Assembly: GCA_949152475.1 (NCBI GenBank)
Contig: OX424564.1
Location: 5,208,001-5,272,000 of the forward strand
Direction of reading: 5' to 3'
Length of the DNA: 64,000 nucleotides
DNA from: Terebella lapidaria
Lineage: Eukaryota; Annelida; Polychaeta; Terebellida; Terebellidae
In this document: positions 44,271-56,048 of the stretch, one piece after another
How positions within the stretch are numbered: position 1 is the first letter of the stretch
How the letters are laid out: every line of letters begins with the position of its first letter
Made by a program: the position numbers and the translations under genes
Notes under the pieces: generated by a model
What the model was told of the DNA's origin: nothing
Database searches by the model: none
The model's input: the letters and a program-made list of their open reading frames with translations, nothing else

Positions 44271-45500
44271 TCTGAATTATTGTAACTTATTGATTAAATT
44301 CCATTTCTTTTTAGTATTTTGGTCACAATATTATGTTGCATATTGTATACAAAGTTACCTGCATAATACTGTATATAAATAGTTGGTTCCTTTATTTTCA
44401 CTTGTCTTAAGAAGCTGTATATTGCATGTAAATAGTTGTATGTAATTATAAATGGTTGACTGGATGGCTGAGTTACTATTTGAATTAATGTAGTGTTTCA
44501 TAAATTTTTTAATGAAATATTTTGATTCTTTTTCACACTAAAAAAATTGACGAATGATTTCTTCTACTATACATGTTAATGAATAAATTTGTATGAATAA
44601 CTTTTAAAGACATCGCCATATTGACTTTTCTAACACGTTTTTACCGCGATCCCAAATGGTTTCGTATCAGCACTTGACATACCGAATGTTAAATTCAGCC
44701 CTATTATTGAATTCCTGGATCCACATACGATTTTGTACATTTGCTCGCTTCTGTAGCGGTGCATCTTTCAAAATCAGCAACTTCGTGTAGAATTCATCCC
44801 TAAAGTGTCTTCTCTTCCAAAATTAAAATACTTTATAATAATCCTGAAGGACGTAAACACGACCAAAATTCCCGAATAGGCTCGTTTTAGTGATATCCCA
44901 TTTTGCGCTGAAATTTAACATCCGGGTAGATTGTCAGCTTTTTTAATTTTTGGGATAGAAATGTGAAATTTGGTCAATTTGACTGCCAGGTGAAGTATGC
45001 CAAGTTATAATACGATGCCAATCAGGATCGCACAACTATCAGCAACAAAAAGGGTGTAAACACGTTAAAAAGCAGGGTATATATAGACACTTCAATCATT
45101 ACGATTGGATGCTCGGTTCTCGACGTGATATTGCTAAAAACAAATTTCGCGGTTTTGATATCCAAACTACTTTGCGGCTTTTGAACCGCGGGAAAATTTT
45201 TATCGTAACGATATCGAGCCAGGAGGCCTCCAGCCCCCCTCCCTCCCCCACCACCATCCCGCGCGCAATTACTTGACGTGCTTGTACAATCACCAGACAA
45301 TAAACTTTTCACACTGACTAGTTATCAGTGCTCGCCTGCCCCAGGAAATCTACTGTTTTAAACTAGCCAGTGTCAATTGCCTCACGCGCGTGCCCAATTT
45401 TTTCGATTACTCGATATGTGACTGAAACAAGCGGGCATTCTCGATTTGAACAAGAAAGATATGAGTATACGTGTTTATCATAACAATCAGTTGTATATTT
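44271..45500. other. Interior of the TIR element, unassigned
   Basis: Mostly unassigned AT-rich sequence. At 45,085-45,170 a weak inverted match to array A units is visible (CACTTCAATCATTACGATTGG). At 45,228-45,262 there is a C-rich tract (CCTCCAGCCCCCCTCC...), G-rich on the minus strand. I see no gene. Confidence 0.4.
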
Positions 45501-45735
45501 ATGAAGTTTATCATATAAATATAGAATTTTCGATGATGTAAGTGGCTTCTAACTTGCATATTGATGAATGAATATGCATAATTGGCATTTTTGGATGGCA
45601 TAGTGGTGTTCCTTGACCATAAAAACATAGGTATAGACATTTCAACCATTATGATTGGGTGTTTAGTTATCGAGATATTGCCAAAAATATATATTTCATT
45701 AATGGCGGTTCCTGATTTGCATTTTTATGCCGTTT
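45500..45735. repeat. Inverted unit of satellite A near the right end
   Basis: Reverse-complement counterpart of one array A unit (CATAAAAACATAGGTATAGACATTT...GAGATATTGCC...TGGCGGTTCC). It shows that array A grew by amplifying a subterminal repeat that was originally present once at each end in inverted orientation. Confidence 0.7.
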
Positions 45736-46313
45736 TTTGAAAAAAAATCTTCTCCCTAGTGACAAAACGTACACTAGGGGGCCAACCGTTGGTTTTAAAT
45801 TGGATATTGTTTGATTATCCAAAAAAAAACATGTCAAGAATTATTGTGCGGACTGTGATGTGCGCTGATGATTTTCGTTGAATGAAAAGCCCTGGTACAG
45901 ACACTATGGCGGCCATCTTGGAAAATGGCGGCCATTTTGTTTTTTCAGAGTGGCTAAACATTCAATTTTGAAAAGTGGCGTATGGTGAACGTTTGTGTGA
46001 AATTTCATGCTTGTATCACAATCTGAACGATTCGACCTAAAAATGGCCCTAAGCTGCCCCACTAAACAGGAGACAGACACTTTTCCAAAGCTGGGATGGG
46101 GGAACATAAGCGGGTGTACTCAATGCTGCAACTCACGCGGAAGAAAATAAAAGATATTTTCCAGAGTGAGTGAATACCCCAGTCAATACTACTACAGGAT
46201 ATCAATATATTTGTTTTTGATAAGCGTCAATGGTACATCATTGTGTTGTGTGGTGCTGGAGATGAACTATCGCGAATTTTGAGAGATAGGTTCGATCAAA
46301 GACCTACGGAAGC

Positions 46314-46602
46314 CCAGATAGAACATTTGCCCCGATGGTTTATCTCGCCTCGGAGAACTGTTCACTCGACTCGGTGTACTGCCTACTCGCCTCGGTGAAC
46401 CGCTTACTCGCCTTGGCGACCTGTGACTGCCGTTTAGATGTGTTACATAACTGGCGACTTAGTAGTTGCCCGAGGCGAGTTATCAGTTGGCCGAGGCGAG
46501 ATAGAAATTGGCCGAAGCGAGTTAGCAGTTGGCCGAGACGAGTCAGCAGTTGGCAGAGGCGAGTTGAATTATTGAGGCAAATGTCCTAGCTGGGCTTCCG
46601 TA
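46314..46602. mobile_element. Foldback element with 21-bp minisatellite arms (copy 4)
   Basis: Same inverted ends (TACGGAAGCCCAGATAG...), left arm, spacer and inverted right arm as the copies at 8,038 and 11,592, with its own unit count. Confidence 0.75.
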
Positions 46603-46731
46603 AAGACCTGACATAACCTAGAGGATATATTCCTCGTCATGTGCCGGGAAATCTTTGCTACTCTGCATCAAATATCCATGGTGATTGCTCAGACTTGTCA
46701 AATATCCCGTCAACTGAACAGTTTGCTGAAT

Positions 46732-46953
46732 GGGGTTCCTGTTTGCCACCAGGATCGCCACCATGTAATTCGGGTATAGACAAACCATAGAAACAGTCTA
46801 CTTGCCAAATTCATACAAAAACGTAATAGTGTTACATTAAATTTTTGTCATGTTTTTGCATAATACAAACAATGGACATGACGTTTTTTGTACTTCTTGG
46901 GCATAATAGACTGTTTTAGAGCCCCAAAAGCACATGGCATCAGCAGGTACCCC
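46732..46953. mobile_element. 222-bp MITE with AT target duplication
   Basis: The ends are GGGGTTCCTG and CAGGTACCCC (10-bp inverted repeat, one mismatch). AT lies on each side (46,730-46,731 and 46,954-46,955). Unit 3 shows the empty site as TGCTGAATTACAATCC. GGGG ends with an AT target suggest the ISL2EU group of PIF/Harbinger elements, which is inference only. Confidence 0.7.
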
Positions 46954-48079
46954 ATTACAATCCTCAGAGTTTGAGATTTGGGCTTGTGGAATAAATTGGG
47001 AAAAATGCAGTAAATAGCTGCATCTTCATCTCACATATTGATCTAGCCTTATCTGAACCTCACATTTGATGGGTCGTCTGAATCGGGAAACTCCCAAAAA
47101 TCGTGTATTCTCTTTCTTTTACAACCATTTTCTTTTCCACTGCTTCATTAACTGTTACATCCTTTGTTCACATTCATGTCGCGTTGTTCAAGTGTATTTC
47201 CGCAATACTAGTTTTCGCATAGTTCTTGGGCATGATAGCAGTTGTTGAATACCTGCAGTAGAAGAATAGAATATCCAATAAAGTTATTGATTCCTATTGT
47301 CACCTATTTATATTGCCAAAAGCAAATTGCTTAGAATATGTCACCGGGCTTTATGTCTATTTCAAAATTTTGTATTTTGGGTTTGCCATTGTCATCACCA
47401 AAATCTTGCTGTATTGCTGGTATGTGTTGATACTTACATACATTCGTGAATGAGTTTTGTTGAACGTACCATTCTGGTGGGTCAAGCCAAATATTAGGCA
47501 CCATACTTATGACATTAACGTGTATATGTCAAAGTATAACATTTCAATGTACAGACAGACATATTCTTTGCCCAAATTCTGACAGGTTGTGTTTAAGAAG
47601 CTGAAAATATTTTTGAGTATCATATAATTCATATATGGTTGAATTATACTGGCGAATCCTACGAAACAATAACAGTGCATGTTCAGGATTCATGATATCA
47701 CCATGTATGACACGATTCAATGTTCTTCAGCATCGTCTTACTACAGGATGGCTGTTGATACTCTCGACTGATGATTTTCCGCGAAATTGACAACGAAAAC
47801 CCCACCAAGTACAATCCACGTTTGAGAACAAATATGTTGCAAACAGAAATACAGAGAAAAACTTAACGTAATATGTTGTGATAAGGTAGCCTTGAAATTC
47901 CCAGTTGACCACGGGATGTGAGAAAAAAGCATGTCCACTCTCATGAGAACTTCAGCCATACGTGCTGCACCGACTCTTGTCCCATGACAAATCACACTTC
48001 GAGGGGGATTTGAACCCGGCCAGATCAGCACAAAATCGAATTAGTCTATATTCAGCAGCCTGGCTCCCTGTCTGAAAAC

Positions 48080-49850
48080 GGTTTGGAATTACAGTACCCC
48101 ACAAGCTGGATTCGAGTGTTGGGTTCCTATAGGATTGGTCCTATTTTACATGTAGCAAAGGAGTTATATAGGCTACGTAATTGTGGTGATCATGTTCCCA
48201 CTGTTATTTGCGACTACCTCATGATCATCGTTAATGTTTATTATCACTTACCATTCAGTACAAGAGTTTGATGATGACAACAGAAAGCCTATTACATGCA
48301 TATCAAAATCATTCGTGTAATGCATTGCATAATATGTGGTTCCATTGTACATCTGATATATTATCGATTGTACAAGTGCCTAATAACCAACCAATGGCTA
48401 CTCTAAAATATGTATTTTCAGATGTTATTGCGAATTTCATTTCTGGAAACTAAAAGCTCGAAACTTCACTTCTCAAAAAATCACCCAAAATATCAAGAGA
48501 TCTGGTTCATGTTCAGTTGTAAGGTATGTGTATTTGCATAATATTATGTCTATTTAGCCTTTCGTTTTTAGCCATTCAGTGTTTTGATGAGGTGGTATAG
48601 ACAGGCGAGGACAGATTGTGGGACAGATCTTAGAAAGACGTCCTAGCGAGATCCCGCTAATGAATACATGCACATGTATGGTATATGAATCAGCCTCAAA
48701 ATACATTACATTGATGTGTAATGGGAACTTATCAGCATAATGAACGTTTACTGATAGAATGGGGTTATCAAACAATCAATCAACAGGGGGCAGCATTGTA
48801 ATATCAGTCAGTTTTGGCGCCGAAAAAATAACATGTATCGTCCGGTATCATCGATGACATAAAATTACATGTATGGCTGTAAAATTACGTTAACACTGGT
48901 AACACCAGAAAAAAATACAGGGCAATGACGTCTTAACAGCTTAAGGCACCATGAAACAGAGCTGCCATCTGGCGATTACATGTATTTATGATAACCCCCA
49001 ATTAGAGGCTTCACATTATATGCTGTCTCGAGGCAAAACTTCACACATACTCGATACACACGTCTTTGATTTCAGTTGCCTCTGGCTTTCTTTCTAGCCT
49101 TAGGTGAATGAAAATCCAATTATGCACTTACCATTATCACGAGATATCAACCAGCAATTTCCGTTTTTTCATAACATTTATTGCTGACTGTTGAGAAAAA
49201 AAAACATTTCCCTATTAAGACAATTTTGGAATATTGGCCAGCTTCCGAATGTACCGTAATTTCCCGCTGGGCCAAGAAGAAAGCCACATGGAATTTCCTC
49301 CTTAGACAGAACTCGCTTAAATATTAATAAATGTATCTGTCCAAAGAACATCTAGGCGTCAAAAGTAGATTGTTTCGAACCCAAGTCACGGACAGAAGGG
49401 TGAGGCGCAAACCCATACACTAGTTAAAAAAAACACGAACCTCCATGATCTCAGATGTTCCATCACACAGTCAAATGATTTTCGTCAGGCAATTTTCCGC
49501 AATAATACATTTCTGTGAACAGAGTTTGATATCCTGTTATCCTTGCACCTTGGTCGAAACACTCATGAATACTTTTTCCTACTTCTAGCTAATAGCACGT
49601 GTATGCCTATTATAATAAGGCAAATAAATCGGTGAGCTCATTTGTTGAAGCCGTGTCACTAATTGGGGTACTGCATTTTTTAAAGGCAAAACTGCCCTCA
49701 CATTACTTCTACAATCGTTGATGTGTTGGTTTCGGTATTCAAGAAAATTTATGGGTCTCGGAAAGATTTCCTACGAACTTTTTGTGGGAATTTGTTTCAA
49801 ACACTTTCGGGCAGCGTGCAATTGCCGACTTGAATAATAACGAAATGCCA
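48080..49850. repeat. Diverged 4-kb tandem unit 5 (outermost right copy, incomplete)
   Basis: Weak but ordered landmarks: GATTCGAGTGTTGGGTTCC (48,112), AAATCACCCAAAA (48,478), CAGCTTCCGAATGTACCGTA (49,238) and AAATATTAATAAATGTATCTG (49,318). Around 49,240-49,400 it resembles unit 0 more closely than the inner units (both have TTTCCCGCTGGGCCAAGAAG). No gene is visible. Confidence 0.5.
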
Positions 49851-50403
49851 AGCTTAAAGCAGCTGCCTTCAAAACCAGTCATAATTTTTTGAAAACTATA
49901 TTTCATACTAAACATGCTAAACTAACTGAATGAAACATACTCACATCAAATGTAATGAAAATAACCAGTTCTCAGGGAAATTTTGCTCATTTGAACAGGC
50001 GGTTATCGCGTAAATATAGGAATTGTATCCATCACACGCAGATGTAAACAAACCATAGAAATGTGAGATAGACTGACAATTCCACGTACATCATGGTATA
50101 TCGCTGATTATTTTCTCATAACTACACTATATATGCACATACAAACTGTAAAATGTACTCGATGTGGACTTTTAAGCGCGATTTGAGCATTCGTTTACAT
50201 TCGGGTTTGATGGATACACTTCGTTTGTTTATTTACAAAACCGGTACAAAATGGGCACTAAAACGGATGAAAAGACAACTCGGACGGACTGTGATCGTCA
50301 AAATCATTGAACACACCCTTTGTTATATTACATTAGATGTGTTTAACAAAAAATTGGGTTTGAAAAAAATATTGCATACATTCGAAGGCAGCAGCTTTAA
50401 GCG
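49851..50403. mobile_element. ~550-bp non-autonomous TIR element
   Basis: Starts AGCTTAAAGCAGCTGCCTTC and ends GAAGGCAGCAGCTTTAAGC, an inverted repeat of about 20 bp. A diverged copy lies inverted at 3,483-4,035, 46 kb away. An open frame of 94 codons (50,153-50,437) crosses the element end, is closed in the other copy and is rejected as a gene. Confidence 0.65.
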
Positions 50404-50462
50404 TCTTAACACACGGGAAGTTATATGCCTCTTATGAAACATGTTAGGACAGGAGTGGGTTT

Positions 50463-50478
50463 GGGGGGGGGGGGGGGG
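50463..50478 (+). repeat. Homopolymer run of 16 G
   Basis: Sixteen consecutive G after GTGGGTTT. It is prone to sequencing error and able to form a G-quadruplex. Confidence 0.85.
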
Positions 50479-50639
50479 CGGCATATTTCATGCCATATTT
50501 TGTTCCAACTTCAGTGATTATGCATATAAGGGTGTAAAGTAATGCTTGAAAATATGACCCAGGAGAGTTCTGGGTTGCTGTATTAGGTACGCTAATACCG
50601 CCAGCTTCTGCCTTCGAGAGGGTCCCAGACCCACGACCT

Positions 50640-50960
50640 TCACCACCTCGCTTCACAACATTTCAAATCTTGGCCCTCCTTCAGAACCCTGGATCCACCC
50701 AAGATCAGGCATTCATAGAATCTCCAAAGCCATGGCAATTGGACCGAGGAGAGCGCCAGAACACACCAGTGTGGTGTATATATCTTCAGCGTTCGGGGCC
50801 CTGGAGCGGGCCCGAGGCCCCCGACCGACAGGGGATCGCTTCGCTCGCCACTATATCAATTAAGGATTTGGGCCCCCCTCCCAGAATCCTATACCCGCCC
50901 CTGCAGGAATTGGCCTTTTTTCCCAAAACCACATATGATATAAAGTTAAACTGAAGAAAA
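50640..50960. other. GC-rich unassigned segment
   Basis: A GC-rich island in AT-rich surroundings, with a block of CCCTGGAGCGGGCCCGAGGC type and GGATCGCTTCGCTCGCC. It looks like part of a dispersed repeat (abrupt composition edges), but no second copy lies in the window and no reading frame is convincing on either strand. Confidence 0.3.
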
Positions 50961-51189
50961 ATGTTTTGTTTCAAGAATTGTCTCATCCATTTATGAACAT
51001 TGAGCTAACTGAGCACCTAAGTTTACACATACATGAAAACAGCTTCTATCTGTAGTGTTTCTCTCCAAGCCATGACTCTGACTCTGTAGCTGATACCAGG
51101 AGAATCGACGGCTGACAAAAGTGAAGAGGCGTGTCAACTGCCGTGGTTAGGGTTTTTTGGTTAAATTTATCCAGTTCATTCCTAACTGA

Positions 51190-51540
51190 TCAATGTAAGT
51201 GTCAACTTATGAATGTTGAGTGCAAGATTTCGATGATTGCAATGAAAAATCAACATTAAAAGCTTCCGGAATAGAGATAAGCCCAACAAAACATTAATAT
51301 CCGAAAGCACACCGGTGTCATCAGGGGGCAGACAATATTTAAACTCAGTTGCTTCTACTATACACCAGATGGAATAACTACCCAACAACCTATTACTACA
51401 ATTTAGAAATCCGAAACAAACACTGTGAAATGGTAGTTCATAAGTATCCAATTAACTTATGAACTAGGCTCACGTTATCTTTGGGGACAGATATAACTTT
51501 CACCAGCAATAACCCAAGCCCAGTTGTAGAAATGTGTGTA
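51190..51540. repeat. Diverged PLE terminal repeat, solo
   Basis: Inverted relative to 39,374-39,761 and clearly older, but it keeps GTGTCATCAGGGGGCAGAC, CAACAACCTATTA, AGAAATCCGAAACAAAC and GGGGACAGAT in order. No PLE coding sequence adjoins it. Confidence 0.65.
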
Positions 51541-52002
51541 TACTATACAGTACGTCATACCGAAGCTATTGTAATGATATTGATTTATTACTGTCCTCAG
51601 GAAATGCCATCCATCAGTAAAACCCAACGTAAAATTTGTTATTTTCCACGCGAGTTTGGAATTTTAGCACGCTGAATTTTAATGTTGGCGCATACCAAAG
51701 ATTGTCAAAAACAAATGAGCTCTAGCAATCGTATAGTCTACGTTAGTCTAGTAATATATATTTCAAATTATGATCAGTTCCAATGTTTCACTGAAAGTAA
51801 GATCTAAATTAAACTCTATTAAATTAATGACCTCGAGTAACATAGATGTGCACAAGAGACGGAAGGTATTGCCAAAGTCTCGCGTAAGTTGAATCCTTTG
51901 ATATACACTGTTCTTCCCACATACCTACACGTGTCCTTGGAAGAAATACTTAATTGTCCCTTCTTTCCTCAGGAAAAACGGTCTGTAGCATTATGTATGT
52001 AG

Positions 52003-52705
52003 TAGGTATCAATCTATTACCACAAATACAGTAGATTTTGATGATGCCAATAACAAACGTAAATTACAACATTTTGCAATAGAAACAAAGCCCGACCAAA
52101 TAGTTTATCCAAAGACACACTGGCGTCATCAGGGGCAGACAGTGTGTTAAATGTAGTTGTTTCTACTGTACACCTGATGGAATTAGTATACAACTGCCCA
52201 ACAACCTATGAAAATATTTTGGAAATCCGAAACAAACCCCATGGAACAGATATATGACAAGTACATAAGTACCTAATCAATAGCCAGAAGGCTACTGAGT
52301 TGATGGTATCCTCGGGGACAGATTTAACGTCCGCCAGCAGTGACACCGACTCAGTGGTATGAATGTAGGTATCAATCTATTACCACAAATACAGTAGATT
52401 TTGATGATGCCAATAACAAACGTAAATTACAACATTTTGCAATAGAAACAAAGCCCGACCAAATAGTTTATCCAAAGACACACTGGCGTCATCAGGGGCA
52501 GACAGTGTGTTAAATGTAGTTGTTTCTACTGTACACCTGATGGAATTAGTATACAACTGCCCAACAACCTATGAAAATATTTTGGAAATCCGAAACAAAC
52601 CCCATGGAACAGATATATGACAAGTACATAAGTACCTAATCAATAGCCAGAAGGCTACTGAGTTGATGGTATCCTCGGGGACAGATTTAACGTCCGCCAG
52701 CAGTC
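52003..52705 (+). repeat. Head-to-tail dimer of PLE terminal repeats
   Basis: Two nearly identical units start GTAGGTATCAATCTATTACC at 52,003 and 52,365 (period 362 bp), inverted relative to the repeats around the 34-39 kb PLE. The second lacks the last ~25 bp. There is no RT sequence between or beside them. Tandem pLTRs are a known outcome of PLE insertion. Confidence 0.8.
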
Positions 52706-53474
52706 TGTATTCAGATTTACAGGTGTTATTGTGACGTAAAGGTGATTGGATCCAGATGATTACCTGGACGTTGTTAGGCAAATCGGTTGTTACTTGAGTC
52801 TGGTGCGAACCATTGTTTTATCATCACCCAATAACGAGGAGCCGCTTGCAGCAAATACTGAATACCTATGAGGAATTACTTCTCGGAATCGTTGGCAGCA
52901 AGGACGGAACAGTTCAACTTTCCATCTGTCCACGATTTACGGTTATTCACTATATCACGGTTATGGTAATCTCTAAGGTGTTATAATGCGATATTAATTA
53001 AGCACAACACCCGGTCACCAGGCCCAGAAAATACCACGTATTTATACTCAACACAGCTGGAAAACCACCTCTACACTTGTCATTACGACAAATTATGACT
53101 ATATAAAGATCAAGAGCATTATTTACAGCAAGTACTATTCCTTTGCAATAGGATCCTCCTTTTGGGGTTCTATACATATAGAACGCTTTTTGTAGGTTCT
53201 ATATATAGGACTATGTTTCATTTACACCATTCAGATTATATTGTAAGTTAGTACATTGATAGATCACAGACTGTATGAACAGACGGAACAGTTCAACTTT
53301 CCATCTGTCCACGATTTACGGTTATTCGCTATATCACGGTTATGGTAATCTCTAAGGTGTTATAATGCGATATTAATTAAACACAACACCCGGTCACCAG
53401 GCCCAGAAAATACCACGTATTTATACTCAACACAGCTGGAAAACCACCTCTAACACTTGTCATTACGACAAATT

Positions 53475-55860
53475 AGAGTTTTATCGTTTCTGGAGTTTTG
53501 ACATGCGCTTTGAAAGCTCCAGTTGACGCGTTGGCATTTTGCGTTTACGCGGTGTTGAGCGGTTATCCAGCGTCATGGGTGAGCGACCCCATCCAAGGGA
53601 GGGTCAGGCCAATTGATTTATTTGATTGCTCGTACTTGTTTCAGCACACGACCACACCCGTTTTGACTTATATAGCGCACTTCATCCGCTAATGCTACTA
53701 TTTCATTAAATAAATAACATCAGAAACCCATCTTATGGGTTTCTGATAACATTTAATCCGTCTGGTACATTTTTTATGTTCATTGAATTCAGATCAAGGA
53801 GTAGCCTCCGAGAATAATAATAGCTAATAATGAGTGACCCAGTACAGTTGGACACAAGATATTCTGGTTGTGGAAAGCACATGAGGGAAAATAGTACTGC
53901 ACAAAAATTGAACCCTGCAACTTGAAGTTCGAGAACAGACCCAGAGACTTACAAGAAAAGATTCCTGTTCGTAATTCCTGTTCGTAATTCCTGTTCGATA
54001 TTGCACCCTTTATGAAATCTACATAATAATTTAGTTATGAGTTTATATAGATGAAGCTGCAGTATTTCAAAATATTTTCTATGAAAATGAATAGATATGA
54101 AATTTTAAAATTCATTAGCGATTCATGCGAAATATGAAATCTAATGACGCGCTGAAGGTGACACCTATTCGATATGTTGAAAACTATACATAAATAAATA
54201 CGAGGTATGTCTACACTTGAAATTCGAATAAATTTGAACAGATCTTCAAATAAAATAGGAAAAAGCAAATCAATTTGAGTAAAATATAATCCATATATAA
54301 CGATGGCGATGATCTCGCATGCCAATTTTGAAAAATCATCATTTGCTAATAACCTTGAATGATTACTTCAAGAAGAAAACACAGCCACATATCGTCTCGT
54401 GTGCCGCGGGTCATTATACACTGCTTCTTGTTTCTAATATGAAGCGACGACGTCGGTTCACTAGCGCCATAACAGCGTTTGCTACATATGGCAGAAATCT
54501 TCGAGACCCCCGGAAGCGCGAATCTTTAGCAACAACCCTGCACACGCGCAGATCTCCGATACGATGTTCCACGAGTACTCGTTGTGAGCTGAAGTCATGA
54601 TTCCGCTGTTGTCGTATATCTTGCTGCTGTTGGCGATGATGTACAGATGTGATGATGTTCCCGCCTGCCGGGAAAGCTCCATCTGCCATCAGGCGGTGCC
54701 GAGGATGTAGGGGCAAAGGCTGACCAGGTCCGATTCCACGAGATAGCCGGAGACAGGTGGCGTCTGACAAATGACCAGCATACCCACAACTGCTATATAC
54801 GAAATAGCCTTGTGCATCCACAATGACGAGCCAGTTCATGAGATGGAACCCTTCATCCCCGCGGTAGTACATGTATTGGATCGGGCCGTTCGGTCTGCTG
54901 ATCCGCAACACTGCGCAATCCAACATTCCAACAACATCTGGGAAGCCAGGCACCAAACCTTCGAAAAGAGTACATCGAAAACCTTAACAAACAGAAATAC
55001 ATGAATATTTATTATCACATAACCACCAAGATCGGAGATAACACTTAAGGATGTTCGCATAGGGAGACTGCTATTTAATCAATTGTATAATTTTGTTCCC
55101 CTTCCGGCCGAGTGTGCATGACGTCAAACTACCCAAAAAGGAATCCCGTGCGTCCAAACCATGCCAGTACACCTCCCGCGGTAGAAGCACCTTGTTCAGT
55201 ACCCTAACTACGTGATGGACAATCCTCTGTGATGCCATAGCCGACAGGCCAAACTGCCCGGACAAGGTACTGTACGTCTGGTAATGACGGAGCCAGATCA
55301 GTGTCATCAGGACCTAGTGACCTGCGGCTAAACGACGAGTATGGCCCAGTCCGTGGTGCCTGCAGCTCAAAGGACGCTCTACCTCATCGCGCAGCAACCT
55401 GACCAGGGCAGCAAACGTGTCCGGGGTCTCTCCCGTCAGGAACCACATCACAGAAGGTGACGAATACAAACGGGTATCACAATCGAACAGTTGTCGCACC
55501 ATTCCATAGATGTCAGACTCAATGTCCAGCAGTTGGTGGAATGGTGTGAAAAGTTTAACCTTCACCACCCACATTTCGATCATATTCACCAGTGTCTCTT
55601 GAGGAATTCATGGTTCTGCATGGACACTCTCATGCGGTTCTGGTTGTTTAACTGATGAAAGTTGAAAAATAATGGCAGTAAGTTCGATGAATGTCGGCCC
55701 CGTTGCCTACGTATCACAACCATGGCGGACACCGGTCACTTTGTTTGTGTGGCCTTTGTGCTTTACTGGGTCCCGCTCGCTCGGCCGTCAAGCCTGACTG
55801 ACCATAACGCCAAAGCTCCTACCGAGGCGTTTACCATAAACCCAGAAACGATAAAACTCT
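53475..55860 (-). mobile_element. PIF/Harbinger DNA transposon
   Basis: 2,386 bp with ends AGAGTTTTATCGTTTCTGG... and ...CCAGAAACGATAAAACTCT, flanked by ATT on both sides (53,472-53,474 and 55,861-55,863). The X1 duplicate shows the empty site. It encodes one protein, a DDE transposase on the minus strand. The Myb/SANT-like second protein usual for autonomous Harbingers was not found, and the transposase has a stop. Confidence 0.85.
54414..55589 (-). pseudogene. PIF/Harbinger transposase (DDE nuclease), interrupted
   Basis: Three minus-strand segments share one frame. 55,589-55,317 is N-terminal (PDTFAALVRLLRDEVERP). 55,307-55,071 contains TLIWLRHYQTYSTLSGQFGLSAMASQRIVHHV, the helical region before the nuclease. 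54,956-54,414 is the DDE domain: DVVGMLDC (first Asp codon about 54,918-54,920), GYAGHLSDATCL, LMADGAFPAGG (second Asp, near 54,685) and VLVEHRIGDLRV (Glu, near 54,565). A TAG at 55,314-55,316 breaks the first two segments. Between 55,071 and about 54,990 the frame is closed, either by a small intron (an acceptor-like TTAAG|G is visible) or by decay. Confidence 0.8.
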
Positions 55861-56048
55861 ATTGTGACTATATAAAGATCAAGAGCATTATTTACAGCAA
55901 GTACTATTCCTTTGCAATAGGATCCTTCTTTTGGGGTTCTATATATATAGAACGCTTTTTGTAGGTTCTATATATAGGACTATGTTTCATTTACACCATT
56001 CAGATTATATTGTAAGTTAGTACATTGATAGATCACAGACTGTATGAA

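Larger units (their letters stand above)
40548..46064. mobile_element. 5.5-kb TIR transposon carrying two satellite arrays
   Basis: The ends TAGTCCAGCGGCTTAG... and ...CTAAGCTGCCCCACTA are inverted, with about 150 bp of recognisable inverted similarity (40,548-40,715 against 45,890-46,064, including paired ATGGCCGCCATTTT blocks). Unit 1 shows the uninterrupted site (CATCTTAACAGGAGACAG). Here AA is present on both sides (40,546-40,547 and 46,065-46,066), suggesting a 2-bp target duplication. Inside are a 163-167-bp array, a decayed Cys-rich protein tail, a 140-bp array and an inverted single unit of the first array. No transposase domain is recognisable, and the superfamily is unknown. Confidence 0.75.
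46065..48080. repeat. 4-kb tandem unit 4, part 4 of 4
   Basis: The unit resumes with AACAGGAGACAGACACTTTT and passes a foldback element (46,314), the TTCACATTCATGTCGCG block (47,168) and the CACGATTCAATGTTCTTCAGC block (47,715). It is interrupted once more by a 222-bp MITE. Excluding insertions, unit 4 sums to about 4.3 kb, as in units 2 and 3. Confidence 0.75.
52903..56048. repeat. 379-bp tandem duplication, second half split by a Harbinger element
   Basis: Unit X1 is 52,903-53,281. Unit X2 starts at 53,282 with the same GACGGAACAGTTCAACTTTC, is interrupted after ACAAATT (53,474) and ends at 56,048 with CAGACTGTATGAA. X1 therefore preserves the pre-insertion sequence ACAAATTATGACTATATAAA. 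Confidence 0.85.

Noticed and set aside
50153..50437. 94-codon ORF beginning MYSMWTFKRDLS
   Set aside because: Crosses the end of a non-autonomous TIR element and is closed in its homologue at 3,483-4,035.
54319..55004. Plus-strand frames opposite the Harbinger transposase
   Set aside because: Antisense shadows of a domain-supported transposase.
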